Assembly: GCA_001899205.1 (NCBI GenBank)
Contig: MKVL01000017.1
Span: 39,227 to 103,226, forward strand
Length of the DNA stretch: 64,000 nt
From: Mesorhizobium sp. 65-26
GTDB lineage: Bacteria; Pseudomonadota; Alphaproteobacteria; Rhizobiales; Rhizobiaceae
Direction of reading: 5' to 3'
Part shown: positions 45,212 through 56,702 of the stretch, piece after piece
Layout of the letters: each line of letters begins with the position of its first letter
Numbering within the stretch: the first letter of the stretch is position 1
Program-made: the position numbers and the translations under genes
Notes under the pieces: model-generated
Database searches by the model: none
Told to the model about the DNA's origin: nothing
The model's input: the letters and a program-made list of their open reading frames with translations, nothing else

Positions 45212-46132
45212 TTACTCAGCCGCGAGCTTGTCCGCTGTCCCGTAGGTCGCCTGGTAGAGCGCGCGCTGCCGGTTGAGCGCCACCATCGTGTTACGCAACA
45301 GGATGGCGACCGTGATCGGGCCGACACCGCCCGGTACTGGAGTGATCCAGGAGGCCACTTCCTTGACGCTGTCGGTGTCGACGTCGCCGACGATGCGGGT
45401 GGAGCCGTCGGGCAGGGTTTCCGAATTGATGCCGATGTCGATCACGGCGGCGCCCGGCTTGACCATGTCGGCCTTGATCAGGCGTGGCTTGCCGACAGCG
45501 ACGAACAGCGCGTCGGCGCGCCGCGCGTGTGCCGCCACCGATCGCGTCATGTGGTGGCAGACCGTGACCGTCGCGCCCTCGCTCATCAGAAGAAAGGCGA
45601 TCGGCTTGCCGACGATCTCTGAATGGCCGACGACCACCACCTCCAGCCCCTTCAGGTCGAGGCCGGTCTCCTTGAGCAGTTCGACCGATGCGGCCGCCGT
45701 GCAGGGCGCGAGATCGAGCTGGTTGTAGACGATGTTGCCGATCGAGGCCGGGTGCATGCCCTCGACATCCTTCAGCGGATGCACCGCCGCCTGCAGCGTC
45801 TTGATCGGAATATGCGCCGGGACCGGCCGCTGGATGATGATGCCGGTGACGCGCGGGTCGGCATTGAGCCCGTGGATCGCCGCCTCCAGCTCGCCGGCCG
45901 TGATCGTCGCCGGAAAGCGCCTTTCCTCGAAATCGATGCCGGCCAGTTCTGCCTTGGCGCGCTGGTTGCGCACATAGACGTCGACCGCGGCGGTGTCGCC
46001 GACCGTGATCGAAACGAGCTTCGGCGGAAAACCTTCGGCCTTCGCGATGGCCGCGTCCTCGCGCACGGATGCGATGATGCGCTTGGCGACCGGGCCACCC
46101 CGGAGATAGCGGCTGTCGTCGGAGAGCGACAT
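45212..46132 (-). CDS. folD: Methylenetetrahydrofolate dehydrogenase/cyclohydrolase
   Basis: 306 residues from ATG 46132 (MSLSDDSRYLRG). It interconverts 5,10-methylene-, methenyl- and 10-formyl-tetrahydrofolate, supplying one-carbon units. Motifs: VGDTAAVDVYVRNQRAKAE near residue 43 with the catalytic Lys region, GIIIQRPVPAHI near 95, PLKDVEGMHP near 117, VVVGHSEIVGKP near 165 (NADP binding), and TPVPGGVGPITVAILLRNT in parts near 270. The dinucleotide loop has Ser-Glu where many have Arg-Ser. Convergent with the glc operon, so no shared control is likely. Confidence 0.93.
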   Translation of the reverse strand: MSLSDDSRYLRGGPVAKRIIASVREDAAIAKAEGFPPKLVSITVGDTAAVDVYVRNQRAKAELAGIDFEERRFPATITAGELEAAIHGLNADPRVTGIIIQRPVPAHIPIKTLQAAVHPLKDVEGMHPASIGNIVYNQLDLAPCTAAASVELLKETGLDLKGLEVVVVGHSEIVGKPIAFLLMSEGATVTVCHHMTRSVAAHARRADALFVAVGKPRLIKADMVKPGAAVIDIGINSETLPDGSTRIVGDVDTDSVKEVASWITPVPGGVGPITVAILLRNTMVALNRQRALYQATYGTADKLAAE

Positions 46133-46265
46133 GGCTGGATCCTTCAAAGTGGAATTTGGCGCCGACATAGCAAAGGATGCGGGGAAAAGGCAGCACGAAA
46201 GCGAACCTTCATGCTTTCCCAACGACCTGCGCGGATTGCACGCGGGCATCGTCGGCGCGGGCAAT

Positions 46266-46300
46266 GAAAAAGGGCAGCGCGGTTTCCCGTGCTGCCCTTC
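46266..46300 (-). terminator. Rho-independent terminator of the L,D-transpeptidase gene
   Basis: On the minus strand AAGGGCAGCACGG, a GAAA tetraloop and CCGCGCTGCCCTT form a 13-bp stem with one mismatched pair, followed by TTTC. It lies 100 bp beyond the stop of the gene at 46400. Confidence 0.75.
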
Positions 46301-46399
46301 CGTGACCGGCCGCATCCCCATACGGCCCGTCCCCCGGTGTCTTCGAATGGCTTTTGAGGCTGTTCTACGCCTTCTGGGCCAAGTGATTCGCTGTGCCGA

Positions 46400-47137
46400 T
46401 CATATCACTTCGACGGTGGTTCCGATATTGACCCGCTCGTAGAGGTCGACAACATCCTCGTTGCGCATGCGGATGCAGCCGGACGACACGGCCCCGCCGA
46501 TGGTCCAGGGCTGATTGGTGCCGTGGATGCGATACTCCGTGGATCCGAGATAGAGCGCGCGCGCACCAAGCGGGTTTTCCATGCCGCCGGCCAGGTAGGT
46601 CGGCAGGTAGCGGCCCTTGGCGGCCTCTCGCTTGATCATTGCCGCCGGCGGACGCCAGTCGGGCCACACCCGCTTGTTGGTGATCTTGTGCGTGCCGGCC
46701 CACTCGAACCCCGGCTTGCCGGTGCCGACGCCGTAGCGCCGCGCCTTGCCGTCCTTTTCAACGAGGAAGAGGAAATTCTGCTTGGTGTCGATGACGATCG
46801 TACCCGGCTTCTGGTGGCCGCCATAGGCGACTTCCTGGGGCAGGTAGACGGGGTTGATCTGCGGCCGCATCACCATGCGTCGGGCCGGCGCCTGCACGGC
46901 GGCGGTGCGCTGCTGGCCGGGCTGCGTCTGGATATAGCGCTGCGGCTGCTGCGCTGCCTGGCGGCTTGGACGCACGATGCCGGGCGCATGGCCGAGCTGC
47001 AGCAGCCAGGGCGCCGAAAGATCGGGGCTCACCATCACGGGCGGCCGGTCCGCATAGCGGTCACCGCCGAGGGAGGGCGTGGCGCCGGTGGCCAGGACGG
47101 CCATCGCGCCGAGCAGGGAAAGCAACGCTGTCTTCAT
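46400..47137 (-). CDS. L,D-transpeptidase (YkuD domain)
   Basis: 245 residues from ATG 47137 (MKTALLSLLGAMAVL), which gives a proper signal peptide cleaved near residue 20-24; the longer frame from 47224 would hide it. A Q/P-rich linker precedes the catalytic YkuD domain (residues about 110-245): IVIDTKQNFLFLVEKDG, then HGTNQPWTIGGAVSSGCIRM, in which His, Ser-Gly-Cys and Arg are the catalytic set. It makes 3-3 peptide cross-links in peptidoglycan or anchors outer-membrane proteins, in the periplasm. Rhizobiales carry many paralogues, so the individual role is unknown. Confidence 0.88.
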   Translation of the reverse strand: MKTALLSLLGAMAVLATGATPSLGGDRYADRPPVMVSPDLSAPWLLQLGHAPGIVRPSRQAAQQPQRYIQTQPGQQRTAAVQAPARRMVMRPQINPVYLPQEVAYGGHQKPGTIVIDTKQNFLFLVEKDGKARRYGVGTGKPGFEWAGTHKITNKRVWPDWRPPAAMIKREAAKGRYLPTYLAGGMENPLGARALYLGSTEYRIHGTNQPWTIGGAVSSGCIRMRNEDVVDLYERVNIGTTVEVI

Positions 47138-47350
47138 CGAAACGCACCTTGGATCGTCGAACTCGTCCGGGGCGGAGAGGCCCCCGGCTTCGCGATCCTT
47201 GGCGCGGACCAGCAACTGAAACATGAATCGGAATGCGTAAAATGCCGCTTTGTCAGTAAACCTTTTGGTGTGGTTACCGGCCGGTTCAGGAATCTGGTAA
47301 AGCCGGAGTAAAATTGGTGCCGCAGCGCATTAACAAATGGATTTTCTGCG

Positions 47351-47989
47351 ATGGCAAATGAGAATACGGGCATTATCGCCGGCCCTGACGGCATCTCGCG
47401 CTGTTTCTGGCACGGCAACCTGCCGGATTATCTCCACTATCACGACCATGAATGGGGCAGGCCCGTGGCCGACGATCGCAGGCTGTTCGAGAAAATCTGC
47501 CTCGAAGGTTTCCAGTCCGGCCTGTCATGGCTGACCATCCTGCGCAAGCGCGAGAATTTTCGCGAGGCCTTCGCCAATTTCGAATTCGACAGGGTCGCGG
47601 CCTTCACCGATGCCGATGTCGAGCGCCTGCTCGGCAATGCCGGCATCATCCGCCATCGCGGCAAGATCGTCTCGACCATCAACAATGCCAGGCGCGCACG
47701 CGAACTGGCCGACGAGGCTGGCTCTCTGGCCGCTTGGTTCTGGAAGTTCGAGCCCGGCCCGGACGAGCGGCCGGCGATCGTCGACCTCGCGCATCTGCGC
47801 GCCAACCCGACCACCGCCGTTTCCGTCAGGATCTCCAAGGAGCTGAAGAAACGCGGCTGGAGCTTTGTAGGCCCGACCACCGTCTATGCCTTCATGCAGG
47901 CCATGGGGCTGGTCAACGATCATCTCGAGGGCTGCGTCTGCCGGCCGGAGGTTGAAGCCGAACGCAAGGCATTCAAGCGTCCGAAGTAG
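47351..47989 (+). CDS. tag: DNA-3-methyladenine glycosylase I
   Basis: 212 residues. The Tag family signature is clear: CFWHGNLPDYLHYHDHEWGRPVADD in parts near residues 18-42, the LFEKICLEGFQSGLSWLTILRKRENFREAF region in parts (about 46-75), NAGIIRHRGKI near 96, and the zinc-linked C-terminal segment FVGPTTVYAFMQAMGLVNDHLEGC in parts near 170-196. It excises 3-methyladenine from alkylated DNA. Cys/His zinc ligands are retained near both ends. Monocistronic, followed by a palindromic repeat. Confidence 0.93.
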   Translation: MANENTGIIAGPDGISRCFWHGNLPDYLHYHDHEWGRPVADDRRLFEKICLEGFQSGLSWLTILRKRENFREAFANFEFDRVAAFTDADVERLLGNAGIIRHRGKIVSTINNARRARELADEAGSLAAWFWKFEPGPDERPAIVDLAHLRANPTTAVSVRISKELKKRGWSFVGPTTVYAFMQAMGLVNDHLEGCVCRPEVEAERKAFKRPK

Positions 47990-48003
47990 AGCGTGGCCTC
48001 TTA

Positions 48004-48045
48004 CCTCCCCCTTGTGGGGAGGCCGCGCCGCAGGCGCGGGTGGGG
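48004..48045. repeat. Palindromic REP-like element
   Basis: Two adjacent hairpins: CCTCCCC-CTTGT-GGGGAGG (48004-48022) and CCGCGCC-GCA-GGCGCGG (48023-48039), then GTGGGGG. It differs in sequence from the DUF559 arms but has the same two-hairpin plan. It also can stop tag transcription. Confidence 0.7.
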
Positions 48046-48116
48046 GACAGAAAAGAGTCTTCCGGCCCCCACTCCGCAGCCGTGCGTCTCTCTCCACAAG
48101 ACGGCGAGGGTCGGCG

Positions 48117-48500
48117 CTACTTCTCGTATCGTCCCTTGTGGCCGCTTTCGTTGATGTTCCAGACCAGGCCGGAGCCGGAGATGGTCAGCACCAGGCCGCT
48201 GAAGCCGCGATCGTCAGGTGTCTGGTGTGTCGAGGCCGAACTTCGGCCTGCCGGGATGACTTCGACGGTCGAGCCCTTTCGCACCCAGCAGCCCTTGCCG
48301 TACTGGTCGTTGGCGCCATAGGCGAGCATGAATTCGAAGCTGCCATCCTTGCGCAGCAGCAGTTCGGAGCCGACCTCCATCACACCGTTGAGATAATAGT
48401 GCCCGGCAAGCCTGGAATCCCCGGCCTGGCAGGCGTTCGCCGCCCCGGTCGCGCCAAGCAAAAGCACGCCACAAAGCGTGCCTGTGCATATCGTCCGCAT
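48117..48500 (-). CDS. Secreted hypothetical protein
   Basis: 127 residues with a signal peptide (residues 1-23, cleavage after ANA) and a mature cysteine at the new N-terminus region (CQAGD). The remainder is beta-rich: LAGHYYLNGVMEVGSELLLRKDGSFEFMLAYG in parts, then GCWVRKGSTVEVIP and SGLVWNINESGHKG. Two cysteines could form a disulfide. The pattern suggests a small periplasmic beta-barrel or lipocalin-like protein, but no family is recognised. It lies downstream of the small membrane protein gene on the same strand, 43 bp away. Confidence 0.65.
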   Translation of the reverse strand: MRTICTGTLCGVLLLGATGAANACQAGDSRLAGHYYLNGVMEVGSELLLRKDGSFEFMLAYGANDQYGKGCWVRKGSTVEVIPAGRSSASTHQTPDDRGFSGLVLTISGSGLVWNINESGHKGRYEK

Positions 48501-48542
48501 GATATCCCCCGGGTAGAACGCGCACTTGCCGCGCGGATCGGC

Positions 48543-48791
48543 TCAGGCGCCGCCGGCGCCGGCCAGGAAGAGCCCTACCACGATGGCCGCCACCGTGGCA
48601 AAGGCCGGATAGATGACCAGCAAGCCCGTGATCAACACATCGCGCATGCCGGACCCCTTGCGGTCCTCCGGCGCAACCTCGAAGGGGCCGGCGACCTGGC
48701 TGGCGCGTGACTGCGAGTGGCTGTCGGCTCTCAGGCCGATGCCGCGCGCATGAACGCTGTCGATGATGTCGAAATTCGCTGACGCGGGCAT
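48543..48791 (-). CDS. Small single-pass membrane protein
   Basis: 82 residues from ATG 48791. A polar N-terminus of about 48 residues is followed by a hydrophobic helix (MRDVLITGLLVIYPAFATVAAIVVGLFLAG) that ends the protein, so it is a tail-type membrane protein or has a re-entrant pair. No family is recognised. It is upstream of the secreted hypothetical gene and divergent from hisS. The real start could also be the internal ATG at 48647, giving only the membrane part. Confidence 0.5.
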   Translation of the reverse strand: MPASANFDIIDSVHARGIGLRADSHSQSRASQVAGPFEVAPEDRKGSGMRDVLITGLLVIYPAFATVAAIVVGLFLAGAGGA

Positions 48792-48994
48792 GACCCCTGC
48801 AACCCCTTGTTATCGGGCGCTTTATTCACTTCGATTGTGTCGGCACGATGCCGCCTCGGTGGCGGAATTGTTTCTTTTGTGGCTCGTTTGTTTCGGAGAA
48901 GGGAAGGCGCACTCCCTTGCCGCACCAAGCTGCATCGGTTAGGAAACGCGCGCTCGAACACGTCGATATTGACCTAGCGAAAAGACCTCATCCC

Positions 48995-50563
48995 ATGGCC
49001 GACAAATCGGAAAAGACGAAAGCGCGGCTGCCGCGCGGTTTTGCCGACCGCAGCGCCGAAGACATCCGCGCCGTCGAAAAGATGATGGTGACGATCCGCT
49101 CGGTCTATGAGCTCTATGGTTTCGAGCCGGTCGACCAGCCGATGATCGAATACACCGATGCGCTGGGCAAGTTCCTGCCCGACCAGGATCGGCCGAACGA
49201 AGGCGTGTTCTCTTTCCAGGACGACGACGACCAGTGGCTGTCGCTGCGCTATGATTTGACCGCGCCGACGGCCCGTTTCGTCGCCGAGAACTTCGACAAG
49301 CTGCCGAAGCCCTATCGCAGCTATCGCTCCGGCTGGGTGTTCCGCAATGAAAAGCCCGGTCCCGGACGCTTCCGCCAGTTCATGCAGTTCGACGCCGACA
49401 CGATCGGCACGCCGAACGGCGTGGCCGGTGCTGCTGCCGACGCCGAGATGGCGATGATGATGGCCGACGTCATGGAAGCGCTCGGCATCAAGCGCGGCGA
49501 CTATCTGATCCGCGTCAACAACCGCAAGGTGCTCGACGGCGTGCTGGAGGCGATCGGCCTCGGCGGCGACGCCAATGCCGGGCGCCGGCTGATCGTGCTG
49601 CGCGCCATCGACAAGATGGACAAGGTCGGCCCCGAAGGCGTGGCGCAACTGCTGGGCGCCGGCCGCAAGGACGAAAGCGGCGACTTCACCAAGGGCGCCG
49701 GGCTGGAGCGGCAGGCGATCGAGACCGTGCTTCGCTTCATGAACTACGCGCCGGCGGGCGAGGCCGGATCGTGGGTGAATATGAAGGAGGGCGGCGGCAT
49801 CTCGTCCAATGCCGCGCAGATCGCGCGGCTGCAATCGCTCGATTTTCTTGCGGGCGTTGGCCGTGAGGGCATCGACGAACTGGCCGCGATCGCCTCTATG
49901 GTCGACACCGCCGGTTATGGTGGCCGGGTGATCATCGACACCTCGATCGTGCGCGGTCTTGAATATTATACCGGTCCTGTCTTCGAGGCCGAGTTGCTCG
50001 CCGAAATCCCCAACGAGGATGGCCAGATCGTGCGCTTCGGCTCGGTCGGCGGCGGTGGCCGCTATGACGGCCTGGTCTCGCGCTTCCGGGGCGAGCCGGT
50101 GCCGGCGACGGGGTTTTCGATCGGCGTCAGCAGGTTGATGACGGCGCTGAAGAACCTCGGCAAGCTCGATACATCGGACGTGATCGCGCCGGTCATTGTG
50201 CTGGTCATGGACAAGGACACGGAAAGCCTCGGCCGTTATCAGAAAATGGTCGCCGATCTGCGGGCCGCCGGCATCCGCTCCGAAATGTATCTTGGCGGCG
50301 CCGGCATGAAGGCCCAGCTCAAATATGCCGACCGGCGCGGTAGCCCGGTGGCGGTCATTCAGGGTGGCGACGAGCGCGCCCGGGGCGAACTGCAGATCAA
50401 GGACCTGATCGAGGGCGCCCGCATGTCGGCCGAGATTTCCGACAATGCCGAGTGGCGCGCCGCGCGCCCGGCCCAGGTGACCGTCCCGGAGAGCGAACTG
50501 GTCGTCGAGGTGCGGAAAATCCTGGCGGCGCAGGCTGCGGACCGGGTGAAGGGTGGCGCATGA
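48995..50563 (+). CDS. hisS: Histidyl-tRNA synthetase
   Basis: 522 residues from ATG 48995, longer than the E. coli enzyme (424). Class II synthetase motifs: [14 protein letters not shown] (about 86, motif 2 start region), [29 protein letters not shown] in parts (about 108-136), the histidine-specific [14 protein letters not shown] (about 322), and [17 protein letters not shown] in parts (about 348) for motif 3. A C-terminal anticodon-binding domain follows. It charges the tRNA-His encoded at 23352, which lacks G-1. Alphaproteobacteria with that tRNA carry a divergent HisRS, and the extra length here fits. First gene of hisS-hisZ-hisG. Confidence 0.93.
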   Translation: MADKSEKTKARLPRGFADRSAEDIRAVEKMMVTIRSVYELYGFEPVDQPMIEYTDALGKFLPDQDRPNEGVFSFQDDDDQWLSLRYDLTAPTARFVAENFDKLPKPYRSYRSGWVFRNEKPGPGRFRQFMQFDADTIGTPNGVAGAAADAEMAMMMADVMEALGIKRGDYLIRVNNRKVLDGVLEAIGLGGDANAGRRLIVLRAIDKMDKVGPEGVAQLLGAGRKDESGDFTKGAGLERQAIETVLRFMNYAPAGEAGSWVNMKEGGGISSNAAQIARLQSLDFLAGVGREGIDELAAIASMVDTAGYGGRVIIDTSIVRGLEYYTGPVFEAELLAEIPNEDGQIVRFGSVGGGGRYDGLVSRFRGEPVPATGFSIGVSRLMTALKNLGKLDTSDVIAPVIVLVMDKDTESLGRYQKMVADLRAAGIRSEMYLGGAGMKAQLKYADRRGSPVAVIQGGDERARGELQIKDLIEGARMSAEISDNAEWRAARPAQVTVPESELVVEVRKILAAQAADRVKGGA

Positions 50564-50582
50564 GCTCGCGCCCTGCCGATCA

Positions 50583-51704
50583 ATGACCTCCCGCTACCCG
50601 GCCATCGCCGCCGAGATCACCAAGCTCTTCGCCGAACGCGACACGCATGCTGTTGACGTGGCTGTGCTGCAGCCGGCCGACCCGTTCCTCGACATGGCGG
50701 GCGAGGATTTGCGGCGCCGCATCTTTCTGACCGAGAGCGAAACGGGAAAGACGCTGTGCCTCCGGCCGGAGTTCACCATTCCCGTCTGCCTCGACCATAT
50801 CGCCAGCCAGGCCGGCACGCCGCGCCGTTATTCCTATCTCGGCGAAGTGTTTCGCCAGCGCCGCGAAGGCGGCAACGAGTTCTTCCAGGCCGGCATCGAG
50901 GATCTCGGCGATCGCGATACGGCCAGGGCGGACGCCCGTTCGCTGGCCGACGCGCACGCCTTGCTGAGCCTGGCGCTGCCAGGCCGGCCACTGGCCGTGA
51001 CACTCGGCGACCAGGCTGTCTTCGAGGCGGTCCTGGCCGCGCTCGGCCTGCCGCGTGGCTGGCGCATGCGCCTCGCCCGCGCCTTCGGCTCGGCGGCAAT
51101 GCTGGAAGCCGCGCTCACCGACCTCGCCAATCCGCCACGCAACGGTCAACTCGCCGCCGAGGTAGCCACGCTGGTCCTCGATGGCGATCTGGAGGGGCTT
51201 TCCGCGCATATCGCCGCCGGCATGGAAGACGCCGGGCTTTCGGCGTCCTCCGGACGGGCGCCGTCCGACATCGCGCGACGCCTGATCGAGAAGGCCGAGC
51301 TGCGCAGCGTGCGGCTGTCGAACGACGCCTTCTCGGCGCTGAAATCGTTCCTGGCCATCGATGTCACGCTGGATGGCGCCACGCGCGCCCTTGAAGATTT
51401 TGCCGGCGCCGCCGGCCTTTCGCTCGGCCGCGCCCTGGACAATTTCGCCGCGCGCGCCGAAGCCGTCGCCGCGCACGGCCTTCCCGCCGGCACCATCCGC
51501 TACGATGCCGCCTTCGGCCGCCCGCTGGATTACTACACAGGCCTGGTGTTCGAGATCGGTGCCCGAGACGGAGCTCCGCCGCTGGCCGGCGGCGGCCGCT
51601 ACGACAGGCTGCTGACGCTGCTTGGCGCGAAGGCGACCATACCGGGCGTAGGCTTCTCCGTCTGGATCGACCGTATCGAGGCCCTGCGCGGGGACGCGTC
51701 ATGA
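50583..51704 (+). CDS. hisZ: ATP phosphoribosyltransferase regulatory subunit
   Basis: 373 residues from ATG 50583. It is a HisRS paralogue without tRNA charging activity: [23 protein letters not shown] in parts, [11 protein letters not shown] near residue 60, [23 protein letters not shown] in parts near 86-106, and [11 protein letters not shown] near 310 with [10 protein letters not shown] near 335. It forms the hetero-octamer with short-form HisG and is required for its activity and feedback control by histidine. The start lies 19 bp after hisS, and its TGA overlaps the hisG ATG, so the three genes are an operon. Confidence 0.92.
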   Translation: MTSRYPAIAAEITKLFAERDTHAVDVAVLQPADPFLDMAGEDLRRRIFLTESETGKTLCLRPEFTIPVCLDHIASQAGTPRRYSYLGEVFRQRREGGNEFFQAGIEDLGDRDTARADARSLADAHALLSLALPGRPLAVTLGDQAVFEAVLAALGLPRGWRMRLARAFGSAAMLEAALTDLANPPRNGQLAAEVATLVLDGDLEGLSAHIAAGMEDAGLSASSGRAPSDIARRLIEKAELRSVRLSNDAFSALKSFLAIDVTLDGATRALEDFAGAAGLSLGRALDNFAARAEAVAAHGLPAGTIRYDAAFGRPLDYYTGLVFEIGARDGAPPLAGGGRYDRLLTLLGAKATIPGVGFSVWIDRIEALRGDAS

Positions 51705-52402
51705 TCACGCTGGCGATCCCCTCGAAAGGCCGTCTCAAGGAACAGGCGCTGGAAGTACTGGCCAAGGCGGGCCTTGCCGTCAGCCTGCCCGACGACGACC
51801 GCAAATACCGGGCGCGCCTCGAGGGCGTCGACGGCGTCGAGGTGGCGTTCCTGTCCGCCTCGGAAATATCGGGCGAGATCGGGCAGGGCGCCATCGACCT
51901 CGGCATCACCGGTGAAGACCTGCTGCGCGAGAACGTCGCCGATTGGGAGGCGCGCGCCGAGATCGTCGCCAGGCTCGGCTTCGGCCACGCCGACGTCGTG
52001 GTCGCGGTCCCCGAGATCTGGCTCGATGTCGACACCATGGCCGACCTCGACGACGTCGCCGCCGATTTCCGCCAGCGCCACGGCCGGCGACTGCGCATCG
52101 CCACCAAATATTGGCGCCTGACGCAGCAATTCTTCTCGCAGAAGCACGGCATCCAAGTCTATCGCATCGTCGAAAGCCTTGGCGCTACCGAGGGCGCGCC
52201 GGCCGCCGGGCTCGCCGATGTCGTGGTTGACATCACCACCACCGGATCCACCTTGCGCGCCAATCTTCTCAAGGTCCTCGGTGACGGCGTCGTCTTGAAG
52301 TCCCAGGCCTGTCTTGTCGCCTCGAAGAAGGCCCGTGACGCCACCGATGAGGCGCTGCTGCGGGATATCGCCGCCAAGGTGAGCGCCCTCGCTCTCTCTT
52401 GA
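51701..52402 (+). CDS. hisG: ATP phosphoribosyltransferase, short form
   Basis: 233 residues. It catalyses the first step of histidine biosynthesis, joining ATP and PRPP. It lacks the C-terminal regulatory domain of long HisG proteins, in agreement with the neighbouring hisZ. Motifs: [19 protein letters not shown] in parts at the N-terminus, [13 protein letters not shown] near residue 65, [15 protein letters not shown] in parts near 130, and [21 protein letters not shown] in parts near 172 with the phosphoribose loop. ATG 51701 overlaps the hisZ stop by four bases. Confidence 0.93.
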   Translation: MITLAIPSKGRLKEQALEVLAKAGLAVSLPDDDRKYRARLEGVDGVEVAFLSASEISGEIGQGAIDLGITGEDLLRENVADWEARAEIVARLGFGHADVVVAVPEIWLDVDTMADLDDVAADFRQRHGRRLRIATKYWRLTQQFFSQKHGIQVYRIVESLGATEGAPAAGLADVVVDITTTGSTLRANLLKVLGDGVVLKSQACLVASKKARDATDEALLRDIAAKVSALALS

Positions 52403-52530
52403 GGGGAGGGGTGGACAGCCGCCGAAGGCGGATGGACGGGAGGGGCGCTGCGGTAGTGCTCGACGCGATACGATCCCACCCGCCTCGCTGCCCGAGGCCC
52501 CTCGCCCTCGAGGGGAGGGAGACTATCGGC
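52403..52530. repeat. REP-like palindromic region after hisG
   Basis: GAGGGGAGGGG near 52401 and CCCTCGAGGGGAGGG near 52505-52525, together with GCCGCCGAAGGCGG near 52419, give GC-rich palindromic modules like those at 48004 and 41559 but more diverged. No gene is seen between hisG and 52588. Confidence 0.5.
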
Positions 52531-52587
52531 GGGATTTCCATAGTCGAAGCGTGCTGGTAGGCTCGTCCTGTCTGGGAGGAAACGGCC

Positions 52588-54354
<1,767 letters not shown>

Positions 54355-54378
54355 GCCGGTCCGCCGATCAGCCAAATG

Positions 54379-54412
54379 AAGAAGGGTGCGGCCTGGGGGC
54401 CGCGCCCTTCTT
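54379..54412. terminator. 15-bp bidirectional terminator between acyl-CoA synthetase and aqpZ
   Basis: AAGAAGGGTGCGGCC (54379-54393) pairs with GGCCGCGCCCTTCTT (54398-54412) around a TGGG loop with one G-U pair. Both flanking genes converge on it. The plus side continues TTCTTGCTTG. Confidence 0.85.
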
Positions 54413-54433
54413 GCTTGTCGATAGCTTCGAGGC

Positions 54434-55111
54434 TCAGTCCTTCTCGAAGATGCGCGCCTTGGCGACGATGCCGGCAATCGCGCCGCCGATCAGCGGCGCG
54501 ACGATGAACAGCCAGAGCTGGCCGATCGCCGCGCTACCCGAGAACAGTGCCGGACCGATCGAGCGGGCCGGATTGAGCGACGTGCCCGTGACCGGGATGA
54601 TGGCGAAATGCAGCCCGGCCAGCGTCAGGCCGATCACCAGTCCGGCAAACGCCGTCGCATGCTTTTCAGCCGTAACGCCGAGGATCACCGTGACGAAGGT
54701 GAAGGTGCCGATGACCTCCCAAAGGAACGCCGAGCTGACGCCCCACTTAGCCACGTCCCAGCCATTGGCTCCGAAGCCGCCGGTATGGCCGCCGACCTGT
54801 CCGGAAACGATGATCCAGAGCGCAAGCGAGGCGATGATACCGCCGATGACCTGTGCGATCCAATAAGGGACGACGTCTTTTGCCGGCATGCGGCCGGCCA
54901 GGAACACACCGAGCGTCACCGCCGGGTTGAGATGCGCACCCGAGATCGGGCCGATGGCATAGGCCGCCGCGATGAGGCCGATGCCGAACGCCAGGCCGAT
55001 GCCTTCCTGCCCGAGCGGCAGAGCGCCGCCAAAGCCACCGGTCACCACTGAAGCCGTGCCGATAAAAACCAATAAAAACGTGCCAAGAACTTCCGCCAGA
55101 TAAGTCTTCAT
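54434..55111 (-). CDS. aqpZ: Aquaporin Z
   Basis: 225 residues from ATG 55111 (MKTYLAEVLGTFLLV), with AGGAGAGGGCA as ribosome site. Six membrane helices and both NPA boxes are present: SGAHLNPAVTLG near residue 60 and TGTSLNPARSIGPALF near 178. The selectivity filter region has the His and Arg expected for a water channel (LHFAIIPVTGTSLNPAR in parts). It allows rapid water flow across the inner membrane in osmotic change. Confidence 0.93.
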   Translation of the reverse strand: MKTYLAEVLGTFLLVFIGTASVVTGGFGGALPLGQEGIGLAFGIGLIAAAYAIGPISGAHLNPAVTLGVFLAGRMPAKDVVPYWIAQVIGGIIASLALWIIVSGQVGGHTGGFGANGWDVAKWGVSSAFLWEVIGTFTFVTVILGVTAEKHATAFAGLVIGLTLAGLHFAIIPVTGTSLNPARSIGPALFSGSAAIGQLWLFIVAPLIGGAIAGIVAKARIFEKD

Positions 55112-55267
55112 TGCCCTCTCCTGGTCATTTCTTGCGATCAGCATTCAGTTCTTTGCGAATCGCAGTGAAAGAGTAGGCGGAACTGGAAAAGTTGCAAAGC
55201 ATTACACAGGCGCCCGGTCCAGCAAGCAAGGGGCGTCGCCACGCGTTGAAATTGCGCCTGATCCCGG

Positions 55268-55304
55268 CCGAAAATTGATTCCGATTCTCGGGGCCATGCG
55301 CTAG
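55268..55304. repeat. Dispersed intergenic repeat B, copy 2 (inverted)
   Basis: CCGAAAATTGATTCCGATTC...GCGCTAG matches the reverse complement of 29591-29627 at 34 of 37 positions. It lies just upstream of the methyltransferase gene. Confidence 0.75.
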
Positions 55305-55343
55305 AGCATGGCTGGAAGCGGGTTGGTGGAGTACGAAGATAGA

Positions 55344-56633
55344 ATGAGATTGGGCGGAAGGCTGGCTGCGGCGATCGAGGTGCTGGAAGATATCGGCCGG
55401 CGTCACCGGCCGGTGGCCGATGCGCTGAAGGATTGGGGCCTGTCGCATCGCTTCGCCGGTGGCGGCGATCGCGCGGCGATCGGCAACATCGTCTATGACG
55501 GGCTGCGTCGAAGGCGTTCCGCGGGCTGGCTGCTGGGCGCCGAGACGCCGCGCGCCGTCGGCTTCGGCGCCCTGCTGCTCGAATGGAACGAGACGGCGCG
55601 CTCGCTCAACGACGCCCTCGACGGCGACAAGTTCGCGCCGCCATTGCTCGACGCGGGTGAGCTGGAGGCGATCGCCAGCCACCGTCTTGCCGACGCCCTA
55701 CCGGCAGTGCGGGCAGATATACCCGACTGGTGCGTACCGCTGTTCGAACGGGCCTTTGGCGATGCCTGGGTCGAGGAAGGCGCTGCGCTGGCAACGCGGC
55801 CGCCCCTCGATCTCAGGGTCAACACGCTGCAGGCGAACCGCGACAAGGTGCTCGATGCCCTGGGCCAGACCGGCGCCAGGCCGGCCCGTATCGGGCCGCA
55901 AGGCATCCGCATCCCGCCGATCGAGGGCGATGGCAGGCACCCCAATGTGCAGGTCGAGCCGGCTTTCCAGAAGGGCTGGTTCGAGGTGCAGGACGAGGGT
56001 TCGCAGATCGCCGCTGTCCTTGCCGGTGCCGAGCCGGGCATGCAGGTGCTCGATTTCTGCGCCGGCGCCGGCGGCAAGACGCTTGCTCTGTCCGCCGCCA
56101 TGGACAATCGCGGGCAGCTCTTCGCCCACGACGCGGAGAAGGCGCGGCTGGCGCCGATCTTCGATCGCATGCGCCGCTCCGAAAACCGCAATGTGCAGAT
56201 CGTGTCGAAGCCCGGCGAGCTCGCTCCGCTCACCGGCCGTATGGACATCGTGCTTGTCGACGCACCCTGCACCGGAAGCGGCACGTGGCGCCGCCGGCCG
56301 GACGCCAAGTGGCGGCTTTCCCAGAAGCAGCTCGATGCGCGCCGGGGCGAGCAGGCCTCGATCCTCGACGCAGCCTCCGCCTTTGTCAGGCCGGGCGGGC
56401 TCCTGGTCTACATCACCTGCTCGGTGTTCGAGGAAGAGAACGGCGATCAGGTCGCTGCCTTCCGGGAACGCCGGGACGGCTTTTCCCCTGTCGACCATCG
56501 GCAGCTCTGGGACATCCACTTCCCTGACCACTCAACGGCCGCGCGTGTCGCCGATGCGGGCGGCATTTCCTTGTCACCGGCTCTGAGCGGCACGGACGGC
56601 TTCTATTTCCACGCCCTTCGCAGGACCGTCTGA
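55344..56633 (+). CDS. RsmB/NOP2-family RNA (cytosine-5)-methyltransferase
   Basis: 429 residues from ATG 55344 (MRLGGRLAAAIEVLED); ATG 55308 lies at the edge of repeat B and is less likely. An N-terminal NusB-like helical domain precedes the SAM-dependent core: LDFCAGAGGKTLALSA near residue 235, VLVDAPCTGSGTWRRRPD near 300 with one catalytic Cys, and LVYITCSVFEEENGDQV near 350 with the other. The DG-FY-F ending (GTDGFYFHALRR) is typical. It probably methylates C967 or another cytosine of 16S rRNA. Confidence 0.88.
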   Translation: MRLGGRLAAAIEVLEDIGRRHRPVADALKDWGLSHRFAGGGDRAAIGNIVYDGLRRRRSAGWLLGAETPRAVGFGALLLEWNETARSLNDALDGDKFAPPLLDAGELEAIASHRLADALPAVRADIPDWCVPLFERAFGDAWVEEGAALATRPPLDLRVNTLQANRDKVLDALGQTGARPARIGPQGIRIPPIEGDGRHPNVQVEPAFQKGWFEVQDEGSQIAAVLAGAEPGMQVLDFCAGAGGKTLALSAAMDNRGQLFAHDAEKARLAPIFDRMRRSENRNVQIVSKPGELAPLTGRMDIVLVDAPCTGSGTWRRRPDAKWRLSQKQLDARRGEQASILDAASAFVRPGGLLVYITCSVFEEENGDQVAAFRERRDGFSPVDHRQLWDIHFPDHSTAARVADAGGISLSPALSGTDGFYFHALRRTV

Positions 56634-56702
56634 CGAGCTGTTGACGATGGGCAGCGGCGCCCCAGTTCTGGTGTCAGGTAGGTCACTGACGCGGGGGCGC
56701 GC

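Noticed and set aside
52403-52587. CRISPR-like impression from repeated GC-rich modules after hisG
   Set aside because: The modules are palindromic and irregularly spaced; no uniform direct repeats with unique spacers exist here or elsewhere in the window.
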